A DNA stretch of 64,000 nucleotides from Clostridium sardiniense (GCF_016907995.1 NZ_JAFBDA010000017.1:1-64000), one strand, 5' to 3'. Counted from the stretch's first letter, positions 48,250 to 58,513 are shown. Notes: generated by a model from the sequence alone, not told the origin. A program made the numbers and translations.

Positions 48250-50889
48250 ATGAAAAACTTTTTTAACAAAACTACTGAAGATGTACTTCATAACTTTGGC
48301 ACCACCAAGGAAGGTCTTAAAGATACTGAAGTAGATCTATACAGAGAAAAGTATGGTGAAAATGTACTAAGCGAAAAGAAAAAAAAGAGCACTATACAAG
48401 TATTCTTTGAGCAATTTAAGGATTTATTAGTTATTATCCTTATTATTGCAGGTATTGTATCTATCGCTACTGGAAATGTTGAAAGTACAATTGTAATATT
48501 TGCAGTTATAATCTTAAATGCAATACTAGGTACTGTTCAACACGTTAAAGCTGAACAATCACTAAACAGTTTAAAAGCACTATCCGCACCTAATGCTAAG
48601 GTTCTTAGAAACGGTGTCAAAACTGAAGTTCCTTCAAAGGATATTGTTCCTGGTGATATATTAGTCCTTGAAGCTGGAGATTTAGTTGTAGCTGATGGTA
48701 GAATTATCGAAAATTACTCTCTTCAAGTTAATGAAAGCTCTTTAACTGGTGAATCTGAAAGTGTTACTAAAACTTCTGATGTTATAGCTAAAGATGAAAT
48801 AGCATTAGGCGATCAAAAAAATATGGTATTTTCTAGTTCCCTTGTTACTTATGGACGTGCTTTAGTTATTGTTACTGCTACTGGTATGGATACTGAACTT
48901 GGTAAAATCGCTACACTTATGGATCAAACACAAGAAAAGAAAACTCCACTACAAATAAGTTTAGATGATTTTTCTAAAAAGCTTGCTATAGTAATTCTAG
49001 TAATTTGTGCTATTGTATTTGGTTTAAGTGTTTATAGAAATACCCCAATACTTGATTCATTAATGTTTGCTGTTGCCCTTGCTGTTGCTGCTATTCCTGA
49101 AGCTTTAAGTTCTATTGTTACAATTGTTCTTGCTATAGGAACTCAAAAAATGGCAAAAGAACATGCAATAATTAAATCCCTTAAAGCTGTTGAAGGTTTA
49201 GGTTCTGTATCAATAATCTGTTCAGATAAAACTGGTACACTTACTCAAAATAAAATGACAACTAAGCAAATATACGTTGACGGAAAACTTATAGCTTCTG
49301 AAAAGTTAGATTTAACTAATGAAGCTGAGCAGTACTTATTAAATAGTGCAGTTTTATGTAATGACTCAACTTCAATTGATGGACAAGAAATAGGTGATCC
49401 AACAGAAGTTGCTTTAGTAAATCTTGCTCATATTTATAACTTAAAAGAAGATGCCATAAGAAAAGAATTTGAAAGATTAAAAGAAATTCCTTTTGATTCA
49501 GATAGAAAGCTTATGAGTACAGTTCATCAGATTGATGGCAAAAACATAATGTTCACAAAAGGTGCTTTTGATGTACTTTTAAACAGAGTTACTTCTATTA
49601 AAACTTCAAATGGTGTAAGACCTATAACTGAAGATGATAAACAAAAAATTATAGATACTAATATGGAACTTTCTCAAAATGGCTTAAGAGTTTTAGCTTT
49701 TGCTTATAAAGAACTTCCAGAAATTCGTGATTTAACTTTAGAAGATGAAAATGAATATACTTTCCTTGGATTAGTTTCAATGATTGATCCTCCAAGAGTT
49801 GAATCAGCTGAAGCTGTTAGAGATTGTATAACTGCTGGAATCAAACCAATAATGATTACTGGTGACCATAAAATCACTGCTTCTGCTATTGCTAAACAAA
49901 TAGGTATTCTTCAAGATGGAGATATGGCTGTTACTGGTTTAGAACTTGATAAGATGAGTGAAGAAGAACTTATGAGAAAGCTTGATCATATATCAGTTTA
50001 CGCTAGAGTTTCACCTGAACATAAAATTAGAATAGTAAGTGCATGGCAAAACAAAGGTAAAATTGTTGCTATGACTGGTGATGGTGTTAATGATGCTCCT
50101 GCACTTAAACAAGCTGATATAGGTATAGCTATGGGGATCACTGGAACAGAGGTTTCAAAGGATGCTGCATCAATGATACTTACAGATGATAACTTTGCAA
50201 CAATTGTTAAAGCTGTTACTAATGGAAGAAATGTTTATGCAAACATAAAGAACTCAATTAAATTCTTACTTTCAGGTAATACTTCTGGTATACTTGCTGT
50301 ACTTTATGCTTCAATAATGGCACTACCTGTACCATTTATGCCAGTACACTTATTGTTTATTAACCTTTTAACTGATAGTTTACCTGCTATAGCAATTGGT
50401 GTTGAAAATCCAACTAAGGATCTTCTAAAAGAAAAACCTAGAGATAGCAAAGAATCTATTTTAACTAAAGATTTTATTTTAGATATTGCTATCGAGGGTT
50501 TAATTATTGCAGTATTTACTATAGTTGCTTTCCATATTGGACTTGAAGCTGGCCCTGCTGTTGCTAGTACAATGGCATTCTCAACACTTTGTCTTGGAAG
50601 ACTGTTCCATGGATTTAACTGTCGTGGTAAAGCTTCAATATTCAAACTTGGTTTAGGCTCTAACAAGTATTCAATATATGCATTTTTAACTGGTGCTATA
50701 CTCCTAAACTTAGTTTTATTTGTACCACCATTACAAAAATTATTTGAGGTTGCTACTCTTTCATGGACTCAAGTTGGCTTAATTTATTTATTAGCTTTCT
50801 TACCAACAGTTATAATACAAGGTATTAAAGTATTTAAAGAAGCCTTCGTAAAAGATTCACAAGAAGAAGATAAAAAGGCTGCAATATAA
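48250..50889 (+). CDS. P2-type cation ATPase, probable Mn2+ (or Ca2+) exporter
   Basis: The 879-residue pump has SERCA-like architecture: N-terminal cation-ATPase domain, actuator loop SLTGES, PEAL in AAIPEALSSIV (M4 site), phosphorylation motif SDKTGTLTQNKM, MTGDGVNDAPALKQAD, and NLLTDSLPAIAIG (M6 site). By sequence alone it would be called a calcium ATPase. The manganese riboswitch directly upstream argues that it exports Mn2+, as known for YoaB-type ATPases under the same riboswitch class. It ends at a terminator. Confidence 0.95.
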   Translation: MKNFFNKTTEDVLHNFGTTKEGLKDTEVDLYREKYGENVLSEKKKKSTIQVFFEQFKDLLVIILIIAGIVSIATGNVESTIVIFAVIILNAILGTVQHVKAEQSLNSLKALSAPNAKVLRNGVKTEVPSKDIVPGDILVLEAGDLVVADGRIIENYSLQVNESSLTGESESVTKTSDVIAKDEIALGDQKNMVFSSSLVTYGRALVIVTATGMDTELGKIATLMDQTQEKKTPLQISLDDFSKKLAIVILVICAIVFGLSVYRNTPILDSLMFAVALAVAAIPEALSSIVTIVLAIGTQKMAKEHAIIKSLKAVEGLGSVSIICSDKTGTLTQNKMTTKQIYVDGKLIASEKLDLTNEAEQYLLNSAVLCNDSTSIDGQEIGDPTEVALVNLAHIYNLKEDAIRKEFERLKEIPFDSDRKLMSTVHQIDGKNIMFTKGAFDVLLNRVTSIKTSNGVRPITEDDKQKIIDTNMELSQNGLRVLAFAYKELPEIRDLTLEDENEYTFLGLVSMIDPPRVESAEAVRDCITAGIKPIMITGDHKITASAIAKQIGILQDGDMAVTGLELDKMSEEELMRKLDHISVYARVSPEHKIRIVSAWQNKGKIVAMTGDGVNDAPALKQADIGIAMGITGTEVSKDAASMILTDDNFATIVKAVTNGRNVYANIKNSIKFLLSGNTSGILAVLYASIMALPVPFMPVHLLFINLLTDSLPAIAIGVENPTKDLLKEKPRDSKESILTKDFILDIAIEGLIIAVFTIVAFHIGLEAGPAVASTMAFSTLCLGRLFHGFNCRGKASIFKLGLGSNKYSIYAFLTGAILLNLVLFVPPLQKLFEVATLSWTQVGLIYLLAFLPTVIIQGIKVFKEAFVKDSQEEDKKAAI

Positions 50890-50900
50890 TAAATTTTATT

Positions 50901-50930
50901 AAAAGACCTCCCTAAACAGGGAGGTTTTTA
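50901..50930. terminator. Terminator between the ATPase and aldehyde dehydrogenase genes
   Basis: The stem ACCTCCCT/AGGGAGGT is followed by a T5 run, between convergent genes. Confidence 0.85.
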
Positions 50931-50935
50931 TAATA

Positions 50936-52312
50936 TTATTTCATAAATTTTTTTATTAATTTAATCTTATCTCCAAAAGGTGCAAACCTGAATGGGAACT
51001 CTATATATGTGCCTCTTTTAACAACAGGCTTTCTATGAGTAAATGTATCAAAGCTTGCTTTACCATGATACTCTCCAATACCACTATTTCCAACTCCACC
51101 AAAAGGAAGATTTTTATATCCAGCTTGCAGTACAGTATCATTTATTGTAACTCCACCTGAGCTAGTATTTTCTAATATATATTCTATATTCTTCTTACTT
51201 TCTGAAAAATAATATAGTGCTAATGGTTTTGGTCTACTATTAACAAAATTTATCACTTTATCTGTATCATCAAATTCCAATACAGGTAATATTGGTCCAA
51301 ATATTTCATTGGTCATAACTTCACTATTTATATCAACCTCTGTAAGTATAGTTGGCATCATGTATCTATCTTTAATATCATAATCACCACCAAAATATAC
51401 ATTACCATCATCTAAATAAGTACTTAATCTTTCTACATCACGTTCTCTAATTATTCTTGGATATTCATCATTCTTTCCTATATCTTTTCCATATTGGTCT
51501 TCAATCTCTTGAACTAATAATTTTAAAAACTCTTCTTTAACTTTCTTGTGTACCATTAAATAATCTGGTGCCACGCAAGTTTGACCTGCATTTAAAAGTT
51601 TACCCCATACGATTCTTTTTGCACTTAATTTTAAATTAGCATCTTCATCAATAATACAGGGACTCTTTCCACCAAGTTCTAAAGTCACAGGAATAAGTTT
51701 TTTAGATGCAGCTTCCATAACTATTTTCCCAACCATTACACTTCCAGTAAAGAAAATATAATCAAAATCTAAAGTCAACAACTCTGTTACAGACTCTCTG
51801 CCACCCTCTGGTTCAACAACTTTAATATATCCATCATCAAAATTGCTATTTATAATATCTTCTAATGTCTTTGAAGTATTTATTGAATACTCTGACGGTT
51901 TCATTACAGCACAATTTCCGGCTGCTATTGCACCTATTAATGGTGCTACTACTAATTGAAATGGATAATTAAATGGTCCAATAATTAATGATACTCCATA
52001 TGGTTCTTTATAAATATAACTTCTACTTGGGAAAAATACTATAGAACTAGATACACTCTCTTTCCTAGCCCATTTTCTTAAATGTTTTATTTGCATATTT
52101 ATTTCTTCATATACAATTCCAACTTCTGTTGAATATCCTTCAAAATATGATTTATTTAAATCATCTTTAAGTGCCTCAAGTATTCTATCCTCATTCTTTT
52201 TTAATATATCTTTTAATTTTTTTAAATTGCTTATTCTAAAATCAATATCTTTAGTTTTTCTAGTAGCAAAGAACTCTTTTTGTTTCTTTAATACCTCTTC
52301 TAACTTCCCCAT
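50936..52312 (-). CDS. NAD(P)-dependent aldehyde dehydrogenase, class 3-like
   Basis: The 458-residue enzyme has the ALDH signature VTLELGGKSPCIIDEDAN with the catalytic glutamate, and NAGQTCVAPDYLMVH with the catalytic cysteine. The short length and the C-terminal PFGGVGNSGIGEYHGKASFDTFTH match the fatty/aromatic-aldehyde class 3 group (YwdH-type). It is not CoA-acylating and is unrelated in role to the microcompartment enzymes. The substrate is unknown. Confidence 0.93.
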   Translation of the reverse strand: MGKLEEVLKKQKEFFATRKTKDIDFRISNLKKLKDILKKNEDRILEALKDDLNKSYFEGYSTEVGIVYEEINMQIKHLRKWARKESVSSSIVFFPSRSYIYKEPYGVSLIIGPFNYPFQLVVAPLIGAIAAGNCAVMKPSEYSINTSKTLEDIINSNFDDGYIKVVEPEGGRESVTELLTLDFDYIFFTGSVMVGKIVMEAASKKLIPVTLELGGKSPCIIDEDANLKLSAKRIVWGKLLNAGQTCVAPDYLMVHKKVKEEFLKLLVQEIEDQYGKDIGKNDEYPRIIRERDVERLSTYLDDGNVYFGGDYDIKDRYMMPTILTEVDINSEVMTNEIFGPILPVLEFDDTDKVINFVNSRPKPLALYYFSESKKNIEYILENTSSGGVTINDTVLQAGYKNLPFGGVGNSGIGEYHGKASFDTFTHRKPVVKRGTYIEFPFRFAPFGDKIKLIKKFMK

Positions 52313-52345
52313 CCTCTATCACCTCTAAGTACTTTAATTCTCTAC

Positions 52346-53065
52346 TTAGATTTTATCATATACTAGATTTCCATTAAACTTACTTAAAGGTATATTAAAC
52401 TCAGGTATCCCTGAGGCATATGGAGCTATTTCGTACTGACCGTAATATACAACTAAATTTTCTCCCTTTATATAGAATTTAACATCATCTGCTATTCCTT
52501 TATATGTAGTTCCCTCATCAAAGTACCTTTCCTTATCTGCACTTATTTGTTTTTTTATCTCTTTATCTATAACAGTTTTATAATCATATCCTTTCTTAAA
52601 TAATTCCTTGATAACTAATTTTTTTCCTATCTTTCTATCTATAACATAACCTTTCCTTGTAGTACTTCCATGTGCACCACCAGTAAATTGATAATAATCT
52701 ATGTAAAAGCTCAATATATCATTGCTTTCCTTTGTTATATAGTAATTTGAGAATAATTGATATGGTACGTTGCATATGTATCCACTCTTTTTATAATCTT
52801 CAAGTACATCTTCCACCTCTTTAATCCAGGAATTTGTCCATGTGACTATTTCATTATTTATATTTTTACTTTCTTTATCAATTATTTTAGGATAATTAAC
52901 ATTAATCTCAAGGCACTTATCCTTATGTTTTATCTCTACTCCTTCAGTAAGTCCACTTTTCTCCTGATACTCTTTTGTACTTATCCACACCCCATGTGCA
53001 AAACTTATAATTATGAAAGTTATCCCCAATAGGCCTAAACCCTTTAAAATACTACTTCTTGCCAT
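52346..53065 (-). CDS. RsiV-like DUF3298/DUF4163 membrane-anchored protein
   Basis: The product is 239 residues from the ATG at 53065 (AAGGTAGG upstream; an in-frame ATG at 53089 is less well placed). A single N-terminal membrane helix is followed by an extracellular domain with the DUF4163/DUF3298 pattern, including YQFTGGAHGSTTRKGYVID and IPEFNIPLSKF. This domain is found in the anti-sigma factor RsiV, where it binds lysozyme. The short cytoplasmic part here seems too small for a full anti-sigma domain, and no sigma gene adjoins it. Function unresolved. Confidence 0.82.
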   Translation of the reverse strand: MARSSILKGLGLLGITFIIISFAHGVWISTKEYQEKSGLTEGVEIKHKDKCLEINVNYPKIIDKESKNINNEIVTWTNSWIKEVEDVLEDYKKSGYICNVPYQLFSNYYITKESNDILSFYIDYYQFTGGAHGSTTRKGYVIDRKIGKKLVIKELFKKGYDYKTVIDKEIKKQISADKERYFDEGTTYKGIADDVKFYIKGENLVVYYGQYEIAPYASGIPEFNIPLSKFNGNLVYDKI

Positions 53066-53253
53066 TTCATTTCCTACCTTTTCCAACATTTTTTCAAAAA
53101 ATATATCATTTTTTAATAGTATTCTTCAAAATACAAGAAATTATCTACAGCTATATCAACAAGTTTATAACAAGTTATCCACAGGGACATGTGGATTATG
53201 TTAGTAATATTTCACATATTAGAAAATTTTTAATTTTATTTCTAGTAAATATA

Positions 53254-53305
53254 AATAAAAAAATGAGTATTCGCAAATAATAATTTGTTTGCGAATACTC
53301 ATTTT
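53254..53305 (-). terminator. Terminator of the pseudouridine synthase gene
   Basis: A perfect 18-bp stem (53260-53277 with 53288-53305) is followed by a T-rich tract on the minus strand. It abuts the stop codon. Confidence 0.9.
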
Positions 53306-54187
53306 CTATTCATCAATTTCTTTTGTCTTCTTAGAACTTTGAATTAAATCATTTAGACCTACAAGTTCTTTTCTAGTTAAATCTCTCCACTTACCTATCT
53401 TTAAATCTCCTAAATTAATATTCATTATTCTAATTCTCTTAAGTTTCTTGACCTCATATCCTAAGGCTTCACTCATTCTTCTTATCTGTCTATTCATCCC
53501 TTGGGTTAAAATGATTCTAAATGTATAATCATCTTCCTTTTTAACAAAGCATTCTTTAGTAATTGTTCCAAGTATTCTAACACCACTACTCATACCTTTT
53601 ATAAATTCATTAGTTATCTTTTTATCTACAGTTACTATATATTCTTTTTCATGGTTATTTCCAGCTCTTAAAATCTTATTTACTATATCTCCATCATTAG
53701 TTAGTAATATTAATCCTTGAGAATCTTTATCTAATCTCCCTATTGGAAAAATCCTCTTACTATGTCCTACAAAATCAACTATGTTACCTCTTATCTTACT
53801 TTCAGTAGTACATGTAATACCAACAGGCTTATTTAAACCTATATAAACTAACTCTTCTTCCTTAGATATCTTTTTTCCATCCACTTTTACTACCTGTCCT
53901 TTAGATACCTTAGTTCCCATTGTAGCCGTTACTCCATTAATAGTAACCCTTCCAGACTCTATAAGCTTATCAGCCTCTCTTCTAGAACATATTCCAGTTT
54001 CACTAATATATTTATTTAGGCGTGTTTCATCGCCTCTATCTTCATGATTAATTATGTTTCTATTATTATTTAATACTTCTTTCTTCTTTTTTCCCTTATC
54101 TAAATTAGGCTTTTTATAATCTTTATTACTTTTCTTTTTTTTGATATTTTTAAATCTATCATTTTCTCTATTTGAGTTTTTTTTCAT
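53306..54187 (-). CDS. rluF: RNA pseudouridine synthase, RluF/RsuA family
   Basis: The 293-residue enzyme has a highly basic N-terminal extension of about 55 residues. An S4 RNA-binding domain ([21 protein letters not shown]) and the catalytic domain follow, with [18 protein letters not shown] and its catalytic aspartate, and [10 protein letters not shown] near the end. The [10 protein letters not shown] form fits RluF (23S rRNA) better than RluB/RsuA. It lies 26 bases downstream of the SigI-C/RsgI-like gene and is probably co-transcribed with it. Confidence 0.88.
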   Translation of the reverse strand: MKKNSNRENDRFKNIKKKKSNKDYKKPNLDKGKKKKEVLNNNRNIINHEDRGDETRLNKYISETGICSRREADKLIESGRVTINGVTATMGTKVSKGQVVKVDGKKISKEEELVYIGLNKPVGITCTTESKIRGNIVDFVGHSKRIFPIGRLDKDSQGLILLTNDGDIVNKILRAGNNHEKEYIVTVDKKITNEFIKGMSSGVRILGTITKECFVKKEDDYTFRIILTQGMNRQIRRMSEALGYEVKKLKRIRIMNINLGDLKIGKWRDLTRKELVGLNDLIQSSKKTKEIDE

Positions 54188-54213
54188 TCTTATCTTCCTT
54201 TTAATTCTATCTT

Positions 54214-55314
54214 TTACTTAGATAATTTTTGCTCATTTCCAGCATTATTTATTATTAGCTTTATCTTATGACTTGATGCAAATTCACCTGTTTTTTCTAA
54301 AGTTCCATACTCTAGAGGATCTCCAGTTACAGTAATTAATATATTACCAGATGGTATCATTGAATTATTATTTGCATAGTTTAATATTGCTTCTATACCT
54401 TTATCTAATTTCACATTGTTTAACTTTAAACTCTTAACCATCTCTTCTCCCTTACTTGTTGGAGAATACGCACTTATTATCTTATTAAATGAATTAACAT
54501 CTACCTTTACTTGCGATGTTGTGTTAATTAATATAGTTCTATCTATTTCTGAATATTTATATAAAAATGCACCACAAGCCACAACAATTGCAATCACAAT
54601 AATTCCTATTTGAAGTTTATAATCTTTTATCCCTTTTTTTGCTGCAGCTGTTACCTCTTCACCTACACTCATATCACCTTCTAGCTTTACCTTCTTAAAT
54701 TCCCCTCTGCTAGTTAGTATACATGCACTACGTTTAAAGGATTTTACTATTACTCCTCTTAACTCCGGTTTTGAATTCTTGTTTATTGAAACTACATTTG
54801 ATTCTTCTTCTTTATCATTTTCATCTACACTAATTTCTTCATTAGTTTTCTCTATTATTACTTTCTTAATCACAGTCTTATTAGATTGCTTTTCCTTTGG
54901 TATTTCTACCTCATCTTTTGACTCTTCAATCCTAATATAATCTTGTATAAGTTTATAATTAGGATTTGAAAATATAATAGTGTATGTAATTATATAATCA
55001 TTCCATTCCTCTATAAACTTTCTTGGCTGCATAGTCTTCTTAGATAATATATTAGGAGGTAATTTTTTCTTATCTTGTATAAACTCTAATAACTCTACTT
55101 CCCCTATTATGTAAAAAGCTATATTTAATATTGTATTTCTATCCTTATCACTTGGAGAGTACGCAAATAAATCTTGTATTAGAACTTTATAAGAATAAAG
55201 TTCTTTCTCCATCAAAGATATCTGCTCCGCTCTAGCTTTATTTACCTCATCACTTATCTCTACTAAACTTGGTATATCTGAAAATTTATATTTATTTCTA
55301 TCGAATATCTCCAA
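54214..55314 (-). CDS. Probable fusion of a SigI C-terminal domain to an RsgI-type anti-sigma factor
   Basis: The product is 366 residues from a TTG after GGGGGGAG. Residues about 36-128 resemble the C-terminal, DNA-binding part of sigma factor Sig[20 protein letters not shown] and the [13 protein letters not shown] helix. An acidic linker follows, then residues 185-222 match the RsgI N-terminal domain ([21 protein letters not shown]), a membrane helix at about 234-253, and an extracellular RsgI-like domain with no carbohydrate module. Normally SigI and RsgI are separate proteins, the second sequestering the first. No separate sigI gene lies upstream. The SigI assignment rests on motif memory and is the weaker half. 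Confidence 0.75.
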   Translation of the reverse strand: MEIFDRNKYKFSDIPSLVEISDEVNKARAEQISLMEKELYSYKVLIQDLFAYSPSDKDRNTILNIAFYIIGEVELLEFIQDKKKLPPNILSKKTMQPRKFIEEWNDYIITYTIIFSNPNYKLIQDYIRIEESKDEVEIPKEKQSNKTVIKKVIIEKTNEEISVDENDKEEESNVVSINKNSKPELRGVIVKSFKRSACILTSRGEFKKVKLEGDMSVGEEVTAAAKKGIKDYKLQIGIIVIAIVVACGAFLYKYSEIDRTILINTTSQVKVDVNSFNKIISAYSPTSKGEEMVKSLKLNNVKLDKGIEAILNYANNNSMIPSGNILITVTGDPLEYGTLEKTGEFASSHKIKLIINNAGNEQKLSK

Positions 55315-55608
55315 ATCTATACGCTCCCCCCTATGTCGACATTATTTTTGTCAAATAATATCTATTCTTATATTTAATTATACCTAAATACCTGTTTTTT
55401 TTAAATGAAATTACAAATTAATAATCATTTATTAAATACTTTTGTAATATATTATAAAAAGCACTAATTGTATCGGTGATTTTTTTATGAAATCAAATGT
55501 TATTTATGTTGATTTTAAGTATAAGCGTCGCGAGGTTAATACCGTTTACTTCTTTATACTATATTTTTATGTTAAACTTATAGAAGAAATATTAGAGAGG
55601 TGAAAGAT

Positions 55609-56076
55609 ATGCGTATTGGCTTAGGTTATGATGTACATCGTTTAGTTCAAGGTAGAGATTTGATTTTAGGTGGCGTTACAATCCCCTATGAACTTGGATT
55701 ATTAGGTCACTCTGATGCCGACGTTCTTCTTCATGCAATTATGGACTCACTACTTGGCGCTACAGCATTAGGTGATATAGGTACACATTTCCCTGATACT
55801 GACCCAAAGTATAAAGGAATATCAAGCATAGCTCTTCTTAAAGAAGTTGGAAATCTTTTAGAAATTCATGGCTATAAGATAGGTAATATAGATGCAACAA
55901 TAATTGCACAAAAGCCAAAGATGGCTCCTTATATAGAGATAATGAGACGTAATGTAGCAGCGGCATTAAACATAGAGTTTAATCAAATAAACATTAAAGC
56001 TACTACAGAAGAAGGTCTTGGATTTACTGGAGAAGGTCTTGGAATCTCATCCCAATGCATATGCCTAGTAAACTAG
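55609..56076 (+). CDS. ispF: 2-C-methyl-D-erythritol 2,4-cyclodiphosphate synthase
   Basis: The product is 155 residues from the ATG at 55609, which follows AGAGAGGTG; the frame from 55600 starts in that site. It catalyses the fifth step of the MEP isoprenoid pathway. Zinc ligands and substrate motifs are present: [30 protein letters not shown] and [12 protein letters not shown]. No other MEP genes are adjacent. Confidence 0.97.
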   Translation: MRIGLGYDVHRLVQGRDLILGGVTIPYELGLLGHSDADVLLHAIMDSLLGATALGDIGTHFPDTDPKYKGISSIALLKEVGNLLEIHGYKIGNIDATIIAQKPKMAPYIEIMRRNVAAALNIEFNQINIKATTEEGLGFTGEGLGISSQCICLVN

Positions 56077-56087
56077 ATGTACTAAAA

Positions 56088-56116
56088 TAAAAAAGCCCAA
56101 ACTCGGGCTTTTTTAT
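56088..56116. terminator. Bidirectional terminator between ispF and the NhaC-type gene
   Basis: A 9-bp stem AAAAAGCCC/GGGCTTTTT serves two convergent genes. Confidence 0.9.
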
Positions 56117-57417
56117 TTTACTCTATTTTCTTCTTTTCTTCTACTCCAGTAAAATATTATAGCAACTACCGCTGATATACCCATTAGATATGGGTAGAAC
56201 AGATATTGCATTATTTCAATAGGTGATATTGCCGCAAGTCCTGCTGCTGATATAAGCTGAGCACCATAAGGTATTATCCCTTGGAATGCACATGCGAACA
56301 TGTCCATAATACCTGCAACTCTCTTTGGCTCTAAATCAAATTCATTTGATATGTCTTTAGCAATTGGTCCTACTGTAACTATTGCTATTGTATTATTTGC
56401 AGTACATATATCAACTAAGCTTGCTAAAGCTCCAATTCCAAGCTCTGCACCTCTTCTAGTTTTAAAGTTTTTTAATCCCTTATGAAGTATAAAGTCAATT
56501 CCTCCATTGTATTTTATAATTGCAACCATACCAGCTATTAATAATGATATTATTATTAATTCACTCATACCATTTATACCTTCTGCCATACTTTTAAAAA
56601 GTCCTATAATATCAAAACTTCCAGTCCCAATTCCGATAGTCCCTGCTAAAATTATTCCAGATGCTAAAACAAATATAACATTTATTCCTGCAAGTGCTGC
56701 AACTAAAACACCTATGTATGGAACAATTTTTATTAAGCTATAATCATAACTACCTAAGCTAATAGCTTCCGTTCCACTAGTTATAACCATAAAAATAATT
56801 GCTGTAATTATTGCAGCTGGTAATACTATTTTAAAGTTCATTCTAAACTTATCTCTCATATCACAGCCCTGTGTTCTTGTTGCTGCTATTGTTGTATCAG
56901 ATATAATTGATAAGTTGTCCCCAAACATTGCTCCGCTTACAACAGCTCCAACTACTAAGGCTACAGCTATTCCAGTCTTTTCAGATACTCCAAGTGCTAT
57001 TGGTACAAGCGCAACTATTGTTCCCATTGATGTTCCAACTGATAATGCTATGAAGCATGCAACTATAAATATTCCTGTTACCAAAAGATTTGGTGGTAAT
57101 ACTGAAAGCCCTAAGTTTACAGTTGAATCAACTGCCCCCATAGATTTAGCAACAGCTGCAAATGCTCCTGCTAATATAAATATTAAAATCATTAAGATTA
57201 TATTAGTATCTCCTGCTCCTTTGCAGAAAATCTGTAATTTTTCTTCAAATCTAACTTTAGTATTCATAACTAAAGCCACAACTGATGCAATTAAAAATGG
57301 TATTATCACAGAAACTGCATAAAAATCCTTTGCAATTATTGCAATTCCAACATATACAACCACAAACACTATTAATGGTAAAAGCGCCCACCAATTCCCT
57401 TTATTCTCTTTGTTCAT
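56113..57417 (-). CDS. NhaC-family transporter under SAM-I control, probable methionine transporter (MetT-like)
   Basis: The 434-residue membrane protein has about 11-12 helices and the NhaC/ArsB-like pattern (LSVGTSMGTIVALVPIA, GAMFGDNLSIISDTTIAAT, DICTANNTIAIVTVGPIA). By fold it would be named a Na+/H+ antiporter. A SAM-I riboswitch governs it directly, and NhaC-like proteins in S-box regulons have been predicted to import methionine (MetT). I therefore favour methionine uptake; direct evidence is absent. Confidence 0.88.
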   Translation of the reverse strand: MNKENKGNWWALLPLIVFVVVYVGIAIIAKDFYAVSVIIPFLIASVVALVMNTKVRFEEKLQIFCKGAGDTNIILMILIFILAGAFAAVAKSMGAVDSTVNLGLSVLPPNLLVTGIFIVACFIALSVGTSMGTIVALVPIALGVSEKTGIAVALVVGAVVSGAMFGDNLSIISDTTIAATRTQGCDMRDKFRMNFKIVLPAAIITAIIFMVITSGTEAISLGSYDYSLIKIVPYIGVLVAALAGINVIFVLASGIILAGTIGIGTGSFDIIGLFKSMAEGINGMSELIIISLLIAGMVAIIKYNGGIDFILHKGLKNFKTRRGAELGIGALASLVDICTANNTIAIVTVGPIAKDISNEFDLEPKRVAGIMDMFACAFQGIIPYGAQLISAAGLAAISPIEIMQYLFYPYLMGISAVVAIIFYWSRRKEENRVK

Positions 57418-57451
57418 TTTTTGCCCTCCCTAAAGTTCCTATACACAAAAT

Positions 57452-57482
57452 AAAAAAGCTTCTGATAGAAATCAGAAGCTTT
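57452..57482 (-). terminator. SAM-I riboswitch terminator, NhaC-type gene
   Basis: AAGCTTCTGAT and ATCAGAAGCTT form an 11-bp stem followed by T6 on the minus strand. It is the expression platform of the riboswitch at 57504-57669. Confidence 0.88.
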
Positions 57483-57503
57483 ATACACACTCTATAAATA
57501 CTA

Positions 57504-57669
57504 CTTATCTATCAGTTTTCACTGCTGGATTTAGCACCACACTCTATAATTAAAAATGACAAACAATCAATGCATGTTATACATTGATTCTCTTACAGTC
57601 ATTCCCACTTTAATTATTAGTAGGTTGCCGGGTTTCATAGGGCCAGTCCCTCCACCACTCTTGATAAGA
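57504..57669 (-). promoter_or_regulatory. SAM-I (S-box) riboswitch upstream of the NhaC-type gene
   Basis: The minus strand reads CTTATCAAGAGTGGTGGAGG, then GACTGGCCCTATGAAACCC, GGCAACC, and GTGGTGCTAAATCC, closing with GATAAG, all canonical S-box elements. P1 pairs CTTATC with GATAAG. SAM binding should favour the terminator at 57452-57482. Confidence 0.95.
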
Positions 57670-57694
57670 CTTTTTTTAATTTTGATTATGTTTT

Positions 57695-57723
57695 ATTGTA
57701 ACAATGTTAATAGACTATGTCAA
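57695..57723 (-). promoter_or_regulatory. Promoter of the SAM-I/NhaC transcript
   Basis: TTGACA and TACAAT are separated by 17 bases, about 25 bases upstream of the aptamer. Confidence 0.8.
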
Positions 57724-57783
57724 CATTTATAAGGTGCTAATATTCCTAATAATTTAAATTAATACTAATTTGAATATTAATTT

Positions 57784-57826
57784 AATAAAAATAAGCAATT
57801 CATACACCTAAATGAATTGCTTATTT
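57784..57826 (-). terminator. Terminator of the gene at 57839
   Basis: A perfect 15-bp stem (57789-57803 with 57812-57826) is followed by a T-rich tract on the minus strand. Confidence 0.85.
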
Positions 57827-57838
57827 CCATTGCCCTTA

Positions 57839-58513
57839 TTAAAGTGTTTCTGATAATTTATTTAAAAGAATTTTTCTAAATATATTTGTGCATTCCTTAT
57901 CTTCTCCAACCTTTAAGTATACTTCTCTCCATTGATCTAATGATAATCCTATTCCTTCTTTAAACTCTTCTTCCTTGTTTGTCATTCTTATTGAATCATC
58001 AATGAATTCTCCTAAGTCCTTTGCTGTTTTAAATACTTTTATATATAAGAATTGTTTGTTATCTCCAACCCAAACCTTATTAAATTCTTTTGCAAATTTC
58101 ACTAACTCCGTTATAATTTGGCTGTCATCTTTATCCCATAGATTACTTAAAAATGTATATTGTTCTTTCATTATTTTAGCTTCTTCTTTGGAAATTTTAT
58201 TCTTTTTCAAAAGATTATTTATTAGATCACAAGTTGAAATGGCTGGAATTTTCATTACTAGTTTTTCTGTTCCATATGCCCATTTATAGAATGCTTTTTG
58301 ACAAAATGAGTGTTGTATGTAGCCTAATAACACTCTTGGATTTGAAAAGTATGAATAAATATTTTCTATTCCATTTTTGTTAGAAAATATAAGTGCATGT
58401 ATATATACCGATTTGCTTGTTGGCAATTCATTTGTAAAAGCATGCCCTCTTATTGCTTTGTGTTCGTTAACATTATTAGTCCAGAAATTAAATGAATTGT
58501 AGTTATCTCTCAT
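57839..58513 (-). CDS. Hypothetical protein
   Basis: The product is 224 residues from the ATG at 58513, which follows AAGGGTG; the frame to 58522 starts in that site. It is soluble, with no signal peptide, membrane helix or cysteine cluster. Aromatic residues are frequent in the N-terminal half (NSFNFWTNN, YIHALIF) and the C-terminal half is helical and charged. I do not recognise the family. It stands alone with its own terminator between the SAM-I unit and an HNH-type gene. Confidence 0.7.
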   Translation of the reverse strand: MRDNYNSFNFWTNNVNEHKAIRGHAFTNELPTSKSVYIHALIFSNKNGIENIYSYFSNPRVLLGYIQHSFCQKAFYKWAYGTEKLVMKIPAISTCDLINNLLKKNKISKEEAKIMKEQYTFLSNLWDKDDSQIITELVKFAKEFNKVWVGDNKQFLYIKVFKTAKDLGEFIDDSIRMTNKEEEFKEGIGLSLDQWREVYLKVGEDKECTNIFRKILLNKLSETL

